Shown here: positions 8,003 to 15,777 of the stretch, one piece after another
How the letters are laid out: each line of letters opens with the position of its first letter
Numbering within the stretch: the first letter of the stretch is position 1
Origin: Candidatus Nanopelagicales bacterium
Lineage (GTDB): Bacteria; Actinomycetota; Actinomycetes; Nanopelagicales; Nanopelagicaceae
Direction of reading: 5' to 3'
NCBI GenBank assembly: GCA_030832365.1
Contig: JAURJF010000005.1
Span: forward strand, 1-24,555
Length of the DNA stretch: 24,555 bases
Made by a program: the position numbers and the translations under genes
Notes under the pieces: generated by a model
The model's database searches: none
What the model saw: only the letters and a program-made list of their open reading frames with translations
What the model was told of the DNA's origin: nothing

Positions 8003-9247
8003 ATGGTTGAATTGAGCGCTATGTCTTTCTCATTTGAAGTAATTAAAGAGATACCAGAACGACTTGGTAGAGCTGGAGTGATTTCAACTCCACATGGACA
8101 AATATCAACCCCTGCCTTTATTCCAGTGGGAACTAAAGCAAGTGTTAAATCCCTTGCTCCAGAGGCGCTTTCAGATCTTGGCGCACAGGCCGTTCTTGCA
8201 AATGCCTATCACCTATATCTCCAGCCCGGCTCTGAGACGCTAGATCAAGCAGGTGGCCTTGGAAAATTTATGAATTGGGATAAGCCAACCTTTACCGATA
8301 GCGGCGGCTTTCAAGTTATGTCACTTGGGGCGGGATTTAAAAAAGTTATAGATATGAGCCTTGGCTCACTTGATTCAGATGAGGCAATGGCAGAGAGTAA
8401 AGAGCGCTTAGCTCATGTTGATGATGAAGGAGTCACTTTTAAATCTCACCTAGATGGCTCTATGCATCGCTTCACACCTGAGGTCTCAATGCAAGTTCAA
8501 CATCAAATCGGGGCCGATATTATTTTTGCCTTTGATGAGCTAACTACTCTTCATAACACTAGAAAATATCAAGAGCAGTCACTAGAGCGCACCAGGCTCT
8601 GGGCGATTCGCTGCCTAGATGAACATAAACGATTAACTGATCAGCGAAGTGATAAGCCCTATCAAGCCCTATTTGGGGTGCTGCAAGGCGCGCAGTATGA
8701 AGATTTAAGAAGGAAGGCAGCTAAAGATTTATCAGAGATGAAATCATCTGGTATTTCATTTGATGGCTTTGGAATCGGTGGCGCTTTGGATAAAGCATCG
8801 CTAGGCCAAATTGTTTCTTGGATGAGCTCTGAGCTACCTAGCGATAAACCCCGCCATTTACTTGGAATTGGCGAGCCTGCAGATCTCTTTGCTGGGGTGG
8901 AAAATGGCGCCGATACCTTTGATTGTGTTGCTCCCTCTAGGGAGGCAAGAACCAGCGCCGTTTATAGCGAAAATGGTCGCTTCAATGTTTCATCTGCTTC
9001 TTATAAAAGGGACTTCTCCCCGATTGATAAAACTTGCAGCTGCTACACCTGTAGCAACTTCACAAAGGCTTATCTAAACCATCTCTTTAGAGCAAAAGAG
9101 ATGTTGGCCTCAACTCTTGCAACCATTCATAACTTGGCATTTACAGTAAGGCTAGTTGATCGAATGCGCCAGGCAATTCTTGATGAATCTTTCTTAGAGT
9201 TTAAAACTGAGTTTCTCGCCAGGTATCAAGCAAAAGCCTTGGATTAA
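8003..9247 (+). CDS. tgt: tRNA-guanine transglycosylase (TGT)
   Basis: Exchanges guanine-34 of GUN-anticodon tRNAs for a 7-deazaguanine base, the key step of queuosine formation. In the 414 aa form, TFTDSGGFQVMSLG carries the base-pocket Asp (D99), FDCVAPSREARTS carries the catalytic Asp (D307), and Q228 lies in VLQGA. The zinc site is CSCYTC plus IHNL (C345, C347, C350, H376), with the same spacing as in E. coli Tgt. The protein is longer than the usual 370-380 aa because of about 25 extra residues after D99. The base pocket is unusual: FDEC of preQ1-type enzymes is FDEL here (L180), and the residue in the GGLAVGE loop facing the 7-substituent is Asp (GGALD, D263). The start could also be ATG 8021, which better matches homologues; neither has a Shine-Dalgarno. 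Convergent with the precursor transporter (4 bp overlap). Confidence 0.95.
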   Translation: MVELSAMSFSFEVIKEIPERLGRAGVISTPHGQISTPAFIPVGTKASVKSLAPEALSDLGAQAVLANAYHLYLQPGSETLDQAGGLGKFMNWDKPTFTDSGGFQVMSLGAGFKKVIDMSLGSLDSDEAMAESKERLAHVDDEGVTFKSHLDGSMHRFTPEVSMQVQHQIGADIIFAFDELTTLHNTRKYQEQSLERTRLWAIRCLDEHKRLTDQRSDKPYQALFGVLQGAQYEDLRRKAAKDLSEMKSSGISFDGFGIGGALDKASLGQIVSWMSSELPSDKPRHLLGIGEPADLFAGVENGADTFDCVAPSREARTSAVYSENGRFNVSSASYKRDFSPIDKTCSCYTCSNFTKAYLNHLFRAKEMLASTLATIHNLAFTVRLVDRMRQAILDESFLEFKTEFLARYQAKALD

Positions 9248-9894
9248 TTAGAAGTTACTTCAGCCTCACGCTTTTTCACATAGGCAATTACTGGATAGGT
9301 AATTGGCAGGAGCGCTACCTCCACTAAAGTCTTATAGAGATAACCAACCACTAAGTAATTTAAGAACTCATCAAAACTTAATCGACCTAGGGATGCAATC
9401 ATGGTAAATACGATGGTGTCTACCAACTCACCAACTGCAGTGGACCCAATTAACCTGGCCCATAGTTTCTTTTCATTGGTAATTTTCTTAATTCTTACCA
9501 AGGTCCATGAGTTTGCCAATTGTCCAAGAAGGAAGGCGGTAATACTTGCAATCACAATCTGAGGGACAAAGCCAAGAATTGATTCAAAGGCGCCCTGATT
9601 TGGCCATTCAGAGGCAGCAGGTGCAATTTGTACTAACCAGAAGGTAAGGCCAGCTAAAGCGCCAAGGCCAAAGCCGGTATAGATAACACGCCTTGCTGCC
9701 TTAAAACCATAAACCTCGGTAAGAATATCTCCCAAGATATATACCAGAGGAAATAAGAAAGCGCCACCATCGGTCTTTATAAAGCCAAAATCAATGAATT
9801 TTGTCGCCCCGATATTAGAGATTAATAAAAGGGCACAGAAAATAGCTGCAATTATTGGATAGAGGCTGCGATGATAAAGATTTTGCGCGCTCAT
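9244..9894 (-). CDS. yhhQ: Queuosine precursor transporter, YhhQ/VUT family
   Basis: A 216 aa membrane protein with about six TM segments, close to the 221 aa of E. coli YhhQ. Family hallmarks are LLISNIGATKFIDFG near the N-terminus, the block FLFPLVYILGDILTEVYGFKAAR, and GELVDTIVFTMIA in the second half. The family imports preQ0/preQ1, and some members probably queuine. The gene is translationally coupled to the upstream MFS gene (ATGA overlap, 9891-9894) and faces tgt with overlapping stops. This strongly suggests the cell acquires the TGT substrate from outside. No de novo queuosine genes (queC/D/E/F) lie in this window; whether they exist elsewhere cannot be seen. Confidence 0.93.
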   Translation of the reverse strand: MSAQNLYHRSLYPIIAAIFCALLLISNIGATKFIDFGFIKTDGGAFLFPLVYILGDILTEVYGFKAARRVIYTGFGLGALAGLTFWLVQIAPAASEWPNQGAFESILGFVPQIVIASITAFLLGQLANSWTLVRIKKITNEKKLWARLIGSTAVGELVDTIVFTMIASLGRLSFDEFLNYLVVGYLYKTLVEVALLPITYPVIAYVKKREAEVTSN

Positions 9895-11153
9895 GAGCCA
9901 ATGCTATCTAATCTTTTTTTGTCTGAGATTTCTGCTGAGAGATCACCAATTCGCTTGATGTGTTTATAGCTAAAAAGGGCAATCAAAGTAGCAATTGAGC
10001 CTCCTATGAGAAATGGGAGACGAAGTCCGCCTCTTGCAATAACTCCTCCCAGAAGAGCGCCAATTGGCATTAACCCCCAGACAATTGTTCGCCTTGCGCC
10101 ATGAAGACGTCCATAAAGCTCTGGTGGAATTAGTGATTGATAGAGAGACATCAGCAAGATGTTCCAAACCGAGATGGTAAAACCGACTAGAACGCTCACC
10201 GCTACAAAGAAATAAGCATTTGGTGATAATCCAATGAATATAACAAGTAAGGAGGCGAAGAAGACATTTATGGCAAGTGCCTTACCGCGACCAAGATATT
10301 TAGAAATCATTGGAGCAGCAATTGATCCAGCTAGGGCGCCAACTCCTTGAATCGCTAGAACCACTCCGAAGAGCGCCGGGGCGACATTTAATTCTTTTAA
10401 AATAAATAGTGGTGCAATTGCATTTGAAAGTGAGTAGAAAAATCCGAGCAAAGTTGTAATAACCACGATGCTAAATATCTGCTTATCTTGATAGAGATAA
10501 TTTAGAGCAAACTTTATATCTCCCTTAAGTCCGAGTTTGTCCTGCTCAACCTCACCTCTTTTCCTGGCGTTTACTTCATTTTCAAAGGGAAAGAGAAGGA
10601 TTAAAAGCCCCGCCAAAATGAATCCTGTGGTTGAGAAGAAAAAGGGAAGCGCAATAGATACGGCATATAGCAAGCCACTAAGCGGCGCTCCGGCAAATTG
10701 GGAGACAATTACTTCTGATATCTGAAGTCTGGAGTTGCCCCGCTCATAATTAGATTTATCAAGAATCTGAGGCAATACAGCCTGTGAGGTGGTATCAACT
10801 AGGACTTCGCAGATTCCAAAGAGGAATACTGAGATCAATAGAAGCCAGATGCTAATGAAGTCTTGAGCTACAGCAAAAGCGATAAAGAGAGCAATCACAG
10901 CTCTTAAGCTGTTTCCTAAGACCAACGCCTTGCGACGATCGACTCGATCAACTATTGCTCCGATGGGAATTGCAAAAAATAGCCATGGCAATAATCCAAG
11001 GGCAGTTAACGCTCCAATTAAGAGCGGATCTTGGGTTAGTGAAACTGCAAGAAGTGGGGCGGCAAGACGGAGAACTCCATCAACTAGATTGGTTATAAGG
11101 CTGGCAGACCAGATTCGAGTGAAATCATGCCCGAGCGGAAGACTCTGACTCAT
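9891..11153 (-). CDS. MFS transporter (MFS_3 / EntS-like), co-transcribed with yhhQ
   Basis: A 420 aa, 12-TM-type major-facilitator permease. The N-terminal RIWSASLITNLVDGVLRLA and the loop IVDRVDRRKALV parallel the MFS protein at 6642-7964, so the two are paralogues. Each family member usually exports a small molecule; the substrate here is unknown. The start is ATG 11151-11153, with TAAACT (complement of 11161-11166) 7 nt upstream and no Shine-Dalgarno, hence probably leaderless. That -10 lies in the 15 bp gap after the DUF305 gene. Its stop overlaps the yhhQ start (ATGA), so both are on one mRNA. A link to queuosine or purine handling is only suggested by position. Confidence 0.87.
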   Translation of the reverse strand: MSQSLPLGHDFTRIWSASLITNLVDGVLRLAAPLLAVSLTQDPLLIGALTALGLLPWLFFAIPIGAIVDRVDRRKALVLGNSLRAVIALFIAFAVAQDFISIWLLLISVFLFGICEVLVDTTSQAVLPQILDKSNYERGNSRLQISEVIVSQFAGAPLSGLLYAVSIALPFFFSTTGFILAGLLILLFPFENEVNARKRGEVEQDKLGLKGDIKFALNYLYQDKQIFSIVVITTLLGFFYSLSNAIAPLFILKELNVAPALFGVVLAIQGVGALAGSIAAPMISKYLGRGKALAINVFFASLLVIFIGLSPNAYFFVAVSVLVGFTISVWNILLMSLYQSLIPPELYGRLHGARRTIVWGLMPIGALLGGVIARGGLRLPFLIGGSIATLIALFSYKHIKRIGDLSAEISDKKRLDSIGS

Positions 11154-11160
11154 ATGCTCG

Positions 11161-11166
11161 AGTTTA
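11161..11166 (-). promoter_or_regulatory. -10 element (TAAACT) of the MFS-yhhQ unit
   Basis: Minus-strand TAAACT ends 7 nt before the ATG at 11153, indicating a leaderless transcript. It lies immediately after the DUF305 stop codon. Confidence 0.55.
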
Positions 11167-11168
11167 GA

Positions 11169-11678
11169 CTACCGAGTTAGCAATTGCCTCATTCTCTCTA
11201 TCTCTGCGCTCTGTGACTCCACAATATTCTTGCCAAGAAGCGCTGCTTCTTCATTTGCTGAATCAATAATCATATCTGCCATTTGGATTGCTCCTTGATG
11301 ATGTTTAATCATTCCTTCAAGAAATAGGCGATCAAATTCTGCTCCACTAGCATCTTTCAATTGAGCCATCTCATCATCGCTAAGCATTCCTTCATCCATC
11401 ATATGACCGGCATGTGATCCCATCTTTGATGAACCCCAACTCTTCATCTGCTCAATCTCAGGGTCTTGCGCTGCTTTTATCTCATTTGCTAAAGCAAGAA
11501 TTTCAGGATCAGTTGATTTTTCTAGAGCAATATCTGCCATCTCAATTGCCTGCTCGTGATGCGGAATCATCATGGCGGCAAACATCTGATCATCTGCGCT
11601 AAATGAAGTATTAGAACTATCGCCGCTAGCACATCCGCTTAGTAGGGCGGTGAGAATAAGGAGAGCAAGTTTTCTCAT
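11169..11678 (-). CDS. DUF305 family lipoprotein
   Basis: A 169 aa exported lipoprotein. I start it at ATG 11676-11678 because the protein then begins MRKLALLILTALLSGC, a lipoprotein signal with lipobox LSGC (modified Cys16). A longer frame from 11738 would add 20 residues running through the promoter of the divergent gene. Two DUF305 repeats are visible: MMIPHHEQAIEMADIA and MIKHHQGAIQMADMII, each with the HH-x-x-A-I-x-M-A motif; between them is a Met/His-rich stretch (GSHAGHMMDEGM). The His and Met content suggests metal contact, often proposed as copper, but no function is established. TACTAT lies 6 nt before the ATG, so the mRNA is probably leaderless. Divergent from the GNAT gene. Confidence 0.9.
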   Translation of the reverse strand: MRKLALLILTALLSGCASGDSSNTSFSADDQMFAAMMIPHHEQAIEMADIALEKSTDPEILALANEIKAAQDPEIEQMKSWGSSKMGSHAGHMMDEGMLSDDEMAQLKDASGAEFDRLFLEGMIKHHQGAIQMADMIIDSANEEAALLGKNIVESQSAEIERMRQLLTR

Positions 11679-11684
11679 AGCGCG

Positions 11685-11694
11685 ATAGTAAGAT
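11685..11694. promoter_or_regulatory. Overlapping divergent -10 elements between DUF305 and GNAT genes
   Basis: The sequence ATAGTAAGAT holds TACTAT on the minus strand (11685-11690), 6 nt from the DUF305 ATG, and TAAGAT on the plus strand (11689-11694), 6 nt from the GNAT GTG. They share two base pairs, so polymerase cannot open both at once. The whole intergenic gap is 22 bp. Confidence 0.6.
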
Positions 11695-11700
11695 AAATCT

Positions 11701-12627
11701 GTGTTTCCTGCAGAGTTAAGCCTTGAGGTAGCAACCATTGACGATGCAAGAGAGTTTGCCGAAATAATGAGTTTGGCCGATCAATTCTTCACCCCAGGGG
11801 CAGAAGCTGTCGGCCTAACTGAGGCTGAGGAAATTCTCAATGGCTATATCGATTCCGTTGAGGCTCGCAAAATAATTGATAGATCTAGTGGCAAGGCCCA
11901 GTGCTTTATTACAGCGCATCCAGATAGCTCTCGAAAGAGAATTTATTGCGACACCTGGCAAAGGCCTGGCGCAAATCTAGAAGGTACGAGCCTTGAGATC
12001 TCACTAGAAATTGCTCAAGGTATAAGTAGAGAATTTGATCTCTGGATTGGAACCAATTCCAAAGATTTGGGTTATATCCAAGCTCTAACTAATCGAGGAT
12101 TTAACCTACTTCGCACCTACCATGGCCTAAAAGCAGAGATTACTAATCATCCTTATCCCCAGCTTGAACGAGGCTTAGAGATGAGATTGATTAGTGAGGA
12201 TGAAAAGAAGATTTGGTGGGCTACTCATCAAGACTCATTTAGTAAACACTTCGGCTTTGTGCCACGTCCTTTTGAGGAGTGGAAGGCGATGGTTGATAAG
12301 GCTGTTGGAATAGATCTAAATGCCCGCTGGGTCCTTTATCTTGAGGGGCAAGCAGTTGGTTTTATTGAATGTAGCGATATTAAAAAAGATGTAGGAGCAG
12401 GATTTGTTGATGGCATTGGAGTTATTCAAAGCCAGCAAGGAAATGGTTATGGAGAGTTAATGCTGCGCTGGGCCTTTGCCTACTACTCATCCATTGCTCG
12501 CTCAGCACTTGAGCTAAACGTTGATACTGGTAATGAATCAGGGGCGCTTAGGCTCTATGAAAAACTTGGTTTTAAAGCAAAGAGTTCTTGGCAGCATTTT
12601 GAAAATAAAGCTTGGGCCAATCTCTAA
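11701..12627 (+). CDS. GNAT family N-acetyltransferase
   Basis: A 308 aa protein, twice the size of a single GNAT domain. The C-terminal half (about 165-308) is a clear GNAT fold: FVDGIGVIQSQQGNGYGELM holds the acetyl-CoA pyrophosphate loop Q-x-x-G-x-G/A, and LNVDTGNESGALRLYEKLGF is the C-terminal GNAT motif. The N-terminal half may be a degenerate second GNAT domain, an arrangement shared with mycothiol synthase MshD (about 300 aa). I do not see enough to call mshD. The start is GTG 11701: TAAGAT ends 6 nt before it and no Shine-Dalgarno is present, so it is probably leaderless. It ends with a 4 bp stop overlap with the CPA2 antiporter gene. Substrate unknown. Confidence 0.87.
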   Translation: MFPAELSLEVATIDDAREFAEIMSLADQFFTPGAEAVGLTEAEEILNGYIDSVEARKIIDRSSGKAQCFITAHPDSSRKRIYCDTWQRPGANLEGTSLEISLEIAQGISREFDLWIGTNSKDLGYIQALTNRGFNLLRTYHGLKAEITNHPYPQLERGLEMRLISEDEKKIWWATHQDSFSKHFGFVPRPFEEWKAMVDKAVGIDLNARWVLYLEGQAVGFIECSDIKKDVGAGFVDGIGVIQSQQGNGYGELMLRWAFAYYSSIARSALELNVDTGNESGALRLYEKLGFKAKSSWQHFENKAWANL

Positions 12628-13784
12628 CTACTCTTTGATTTAGCTGTTCTAATAATTAGCGATGAGATTAGAGTCGTTAAAATTACATAGGTAAGTGTTA
12701 GCGCCTGTAGCTCAACAGCAAAGACTGTAGTTGCAGCAAGACCTGCAATAACCATGGAGAACTCTCCTCTTGGAATAAGAAGAGCTGCAGCTCTCCAAGT
12801 TGCGCCAACCTCATCAAGATCTCTAACGGCCCACCAAGCGGTAGCAAACTTACTTAAAACTCCAACTATCGTTAATAAAATCGCAGGAAGTAAGATTTCA
12901 GGAATATCTGAAGGATTAGTGCTTAGCCCAAAGAAGAGAAAGAAGATCGCTGAGAATAAATCTCTTAAAGGAGCAAGTCTGATTCGAGCCACAATTGCAA
13001 CATCTCCAGTTAAAAGTAGCCCCACAAGGAAGGCCGCTACCGCTCCTGAAAAACCAAAGTATGTTGCTATCCCAGATGCTAGAAGCGCTGATCCAAATAC
13101 TGTTAGAAGAAGCGTTGCAGAATCTCCCAAAATATGCGGCCCATGGGGAATATGAAATCCCCTTGCTCCAATAAGTAAGACAATTCCAGTGATAATCAAG
13201 GCAATAGAGATTGAGATGAAGCCTGAGAGAAATCCAAGTGAGGCAAGAAGGGCGCTTAACACCGGCAGATATGGGGCAAGGAAGAGATCTTCAATTACTA
13301 AAACCGAGACTGCTCGCTTGGTTGACTCCTTAGATTCGAGCTTTGAATCCTTAATAAATTGCGATGCAATTCCAGATGATGAGACATAAGTAATTCCCCC
13401 AAGGGTTAGAGCTCCAAGTAGCCCCCAACCTAATAAAAGTGCAAATAACGCTCCAGGAATAAAATTAAAAACTAAATCAACTAAACCGAGTGAGCGGCGA
13501 ATTTTTATCGAATCAAAGAGCTCCTTTGAGGAATACTCCAGACCAAGCAGGAGAAGTAATAAAATTGCCCCCCACTGCGCCCCTAAATCAAGAAATTCAT
13601 CACTTAGCTCGAGAGCAACTAATCCGCCTTCTCCAAAGGCAAGGCCTGCAAAGAGAAATATTGGAACAACTGAGAGTCGAATCTTTGCGGCAATATACGC
13701 AGCAATTCCAAGGGCAATTAGTACAGAGCCTAACTCTCCAAGGACTAATCCATCTTGCCTACTTAAGGAGGCTGCTAGCTCCAT
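12624..13784 (-). CDS. Cation:proton antiporter, CPA2 family (Kef-type membrane domain)
   Basis: A 386 aa integral membrane protein with about 12 hydrophobic segments, corresponding to the Na_H_Exchanger domain. Family motifs are FLFAGLAFGEGG near residue 45, ILLLLLLGLEYSS near 75, GFSGAVAAFLVGLLL near 245 and PRGEFSMVIAG near 339, the last being the RGEF block typical of Kef-like proteins. No cytoplasmic TrkA-N domain follows, so NAD or glutathione gating of the full-length KefB/C type is absent. It probably exchanges K+ or Na+ for H+. It is the last gene of the unit beginning at 15751, 15 bp after the DinB-like gene, and overlaps the GNAT gene stop by 4 bp. The Shine-Dalgarno (AGAGAG) is weak. 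Confidence 0.9.
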   Translation of the reverse strand: MELAASLSRQDGLVLGELGSVLIALGIAAYIAAKIRLSVVPIFLFAGLAFGEGGLVALELSDEFLDLGAQWGAILLLLLLGLEYSSKELFDSIKIRRSLGLVDLVFNFIPGALFALLLGWGLLGALTLGGITYVSSSGIASQFIKDSKLESKESTKRAVSVLVIEDLFLAPYLPVLSALLASLGFLSGFISISIALIITGIVLLIGARGFHIPHGPHILGDSATLLLTVFGSALLASGIATYFGFSGAVAAFLVGLLLTGDVAIVARIRLAPLRDLFSAIFFLFFGLSTNPSDIPEILLPAILLTIVGVLSKFATAWWAVRDLDEVGATWRAAALLIPRGEFSMVIAGLAATTVFAVELQALTLTYVILTTLISSLIIRTAKSKSS

Positions 13785-13799
13785 ATCTTTACTTACTCT

Positions 13800-14243
13800 C
13801 TACTTACTAGCTGCTACTGCTTGCTCCAGATGAGCCTTTATATGTTTGGACATATAGGCAAGGTAATCAATTAGTTTAATCGGCTCACCATTTGCCTTTA
13901 CCCCAAGGCGCTCCAACTTATCTGTACTAAGCCCACTAAGCAGATCTAGATTATTTCGACGAAGGGCTGCAAAAGTATCAACGCTAGTTTTTGCATCTCG
14001 ATTTTTTTTGATAACAGCAAAAGCATCTTCATCCCAAGCGGAGAATTGGTAGTTATCACTCGTTAGTATCATGCGCACTCGAAGCGATAGTGAAATCTCA
14101 GTATCACAGATATGGGCTAGGCACTGCGATGCGCTCCATCCACCATCACTTGGCACGTTATCAAATCTTGATGAGAAGGTGCCATAGAATTCTTGAACTC
14201 TTGCAACATCATCTAGATAAGTAGTAAAGACCTCTTTAGACAT
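13800..14243 (-). CDS. DinB-like (DinB_2/DfsB superfamily) protein
   Basis: A 147 aa four-helix-bundle protein. The three-histidine metal site of the superfamily is visible: H44 in SASQCLAHICDTE, and H134 and H138 in MSKHIKAHLEQ. WSASQCLAHICD resembles the W-s-x-x-e-x-l-x-H-l-x-d block of DinB_2 proteins. Members include thiol-dependent S-transferases (bacillithiol or mycothiol type) and many of unknown function; no substrate can be given. The start ATG has AGGAGT 8 nt upstream. The gene lies 9 bp after the ABC-2 permease and 15 bp before the antiporter in one unit. A second DinB-like protein begins beyond the right edge of the window. Confidence 0.82.
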   Translation of the reverse strand: MSKEVFTTYLDDVARVQEFYGTFSSRFDNVPSDGGWSASQCLAHICDTEISLSLRVRMILTSDNYQFSAWDEDAFAVIKKNRDAKTSVDTFAALRRNNLDLLSGLSTDKLERLGVKANGEPIKLIDYLAYMSKHIKAHLEQAVAASK

Positions 14244-14252
14244 TTCTTACTC

Positions 14253-15041
14253 CTAATCTAGATCGCGACGGAGAGTTGTTCTCATCGCGATGAGTGAAAA
14301 TAGCGCCGCATAACCCAAGAGTACAAGGGTTGCCGGCCCGGGGGTTAAGTAATTTTCTATGCTGAAATTAAAGTCATTTTCTCCAAAGTCAACATCAACA
14401 AGACCTGTAATGGCCCCAGCTGGAAGATACTTTCCAATCGATTCAACAAATGCCACGACTAGGCCTTCAACAATTAGAGTCCAGATGACTGCTCCTGTTA
14501 CAGCTGCGATCTGATTCTTTACTAAAGCTCCAAGTCCAACCCCCACAATTCCCAGAACTAGTCCTGAGATTGCTGATGCTCTTAAGACTTTAAATAGCAG
14601 CTCTGCTGGAACTGGAGCATGGGGTTCAAAGAAGGTTAGTGCGATAAACCCTGAAGTTATCGCAAAGAGAAAAGAGAAGAGCTGAATCACAAGCCCAGCA
14701 AGGCTTGCTGCAATCAACTTTGCAACTAAGACTGTGCTTCGCTTAGGAGTAACTAGAAATGTTCCAACTGCTGTGCCATGGCGATATTCATTAGTCATAA
14801 TCAATATGCCAAGAATCAAGGCAAATAAATATCCACCAGCAGCATTGGCAAAGACGGCGTTGATTCCCTCTTGAGTCTCAGTGCCTGAAAATACGCCTCG
14901 TCCTGGCCCATTATCTGAATTGAGAACCAAAATCGGTGCAACTGTTCCAAGTGCTGCAAATAGCCCGCTCCAGAGAAGTAAGAGCCAATTAGCCCTTAAG
15001 TAAATTAATTTACGAAGCTCTGATTTTAGTAAAGCGCTCAT
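14253..15041 (-). CDS. ABC-2 type transporter permease
   Basis: A 262 aa membrane subunit of an exporter-type ABC system. MSALLKSELRKLIYLRANW is the usual amphipathic lead-in to TM1 of ABC-2 permeases, and ILIMTNEYRHGTAVGTFLVTPKR is the conserved cytoplasmic coupling region (E-Y-R-x-G-T). About six hydrophobic segments follow. Its ATG overlaps the stop of the ATPase gene (ATGA, 15038-15041), so the two are translated together. Substrate unknown; such pairs often act in antibiotic or peptide resistance. Confidence 0.9.
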   Translation of the reverse strand: MSALLKSELRKLIYLRANWLLLLWSGLFAALGTVAPILVLNSDNGPGRGVFSGTETQEGINAVFANAAGGYLFALILGILIMTNEYRHGTAVGTFLVTPKRSTVLVAKLIAASLAGLVIQLFSFLFAITSGFIALTFFEPHAPVPAELLFKVLRASAISGLVLGIVGVGLGALVKNQIAAVTGAVIWTLIVEGLVVAFVESIGKYLPAGAITGLVDVDFGENDFNFSIENYLTPGPATLVLLGYAALFSLIAMRTTLRRDLD

Positions 15042-15751
15042 GCGCTCTTCCTTAAAGTTAACTCTAGGAAAGCTTCCTCTAGAGATCTTCCCTTACAAAT
15101 TTCCTTAATCGTTCCCTGCGCAACCAATACTCCCTTATTTATGATCAAAACATCATTAACAGTATTTTGCATCTCTGCCAATTGATGAGATGAAACAAGA
15201 ATAGTTCTTCCCTCACCCGCTAATTTCTGGAGAAACTCACGGAGCCAGACAATTCCAAGTGGATCAAGGCCATTTGCCGGTTCATCAAGAATTAAAATCT
15301 CAGGATCTCCAAGCATCGCTATTGCAAGTGAGAGACGCTGCTTCATGCCAAGTGAAAATCCCTTTGTTCTCTTATTTGCAGCGCTTGCTAGATCAACTAG
15401 CTCTAAAACCTCATCAATGCGTGAGAAGTTGATATCTGATGCGCTTGCCATAATTTTCAAGTTCTGCTTTGCAGTCAGCCCTGGATGAAAGCCTCTGCTA
15501 TCTAGTACTGCTCCCACCTTGTGAATTGGATCTTGTAGCTGGCTATATGAGCCGCCATTAACCGCAGCGCTTCCCCCAGTTGGATTGACTAGACCTAGAA
15601 GGCAGCGCAGCGCAGTGCTCTTTCCAGCTCCATTAGGGCCAAGAAAGCCGGTGACCCGGCCAGATTGAACTTGAGCTGAGAAGTTAGATACCGCTAAAAC
15701 GTCTTTATAGCGCTTACTTAAATTTTTAAATTCGATTTTTACACTAGACAT
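15038..15751 (-). CDS. ABC transporter ATP-binding protein (ABC-2/bacitracin-resistance type)
   Basis: A 237 aa ATPase partner of the permease downstream. Walker A is GPNGAGKS (about residues 38-45), signature FSLGMKQRL (about 132-140), and Walker B LILDEPANGLDP (about 153-164), with SSHQLAE as the switch His region. The AVLDSRGFHPGLTAKQNL stretch is typical of BcrA/NatA-like ATPases. The start is ATG 15749-15751, with TAGGCT 7 nt upstream and no Shine-Dalgarno: a leaderless head of the four-gene unit 15751-12624. It is divergent from the GGT-like gene. Confidence 0.94.
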   Translation of the reverse strand: MSSVKIEFKNLSKRYKDVLAVSNFSAQVQSGRVTGFLGPNGAGKSTALRCLLGLVNPTGGSAAVNGGSYSQLQDPIHKVGAVLDSRGFHPGLTAKQNLKIMASASDINFSRIDEVLELVDLASAANKRTKGFSLGMKQRLSLAIAMLGDPEILILDEPANGLDPLGIVWLREFLQKLAGEGRTILVSSHQLAEMQNTVNDVLIINKGVLVAQGTIKEICKGRSLEEAFLELTLRKSA

Positions 15752-15758
15752 AACGCAG

Positions 15759-15770
15759 AGCCTATACCCT
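15759..15770. promoter_or_regulatory. Abutting divergent -10 elements between ABC ATPase and GGT-like genes
   Basis: AGCCTA (15759-15764, minus-strand TAGGCT, 7 nt from the ATG at 15751) directly adjoins TACCCT (15765-15770, 7 nt from the ATG at 15778). Both transcripts would be leaderless from one 26-bp gap, so the two promoters should compete. Confidence 0.55.
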
Positions 15771-15777
15771 TAACTTT

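Noticed and set aside
11679..11738. Longer start for the DUF305 gene at 11738
   Set aside because: It would place 20 polar residues before the lipoprotein signal and run through the -10 elements and the divergent GNAT start.
12754..13810. Plus-strand open frames of 133, 66 and 106 codons opposite the CPA2 antiporter gene
   Set aside because: The antiporter frame has family motifs throughout; these frames have none.
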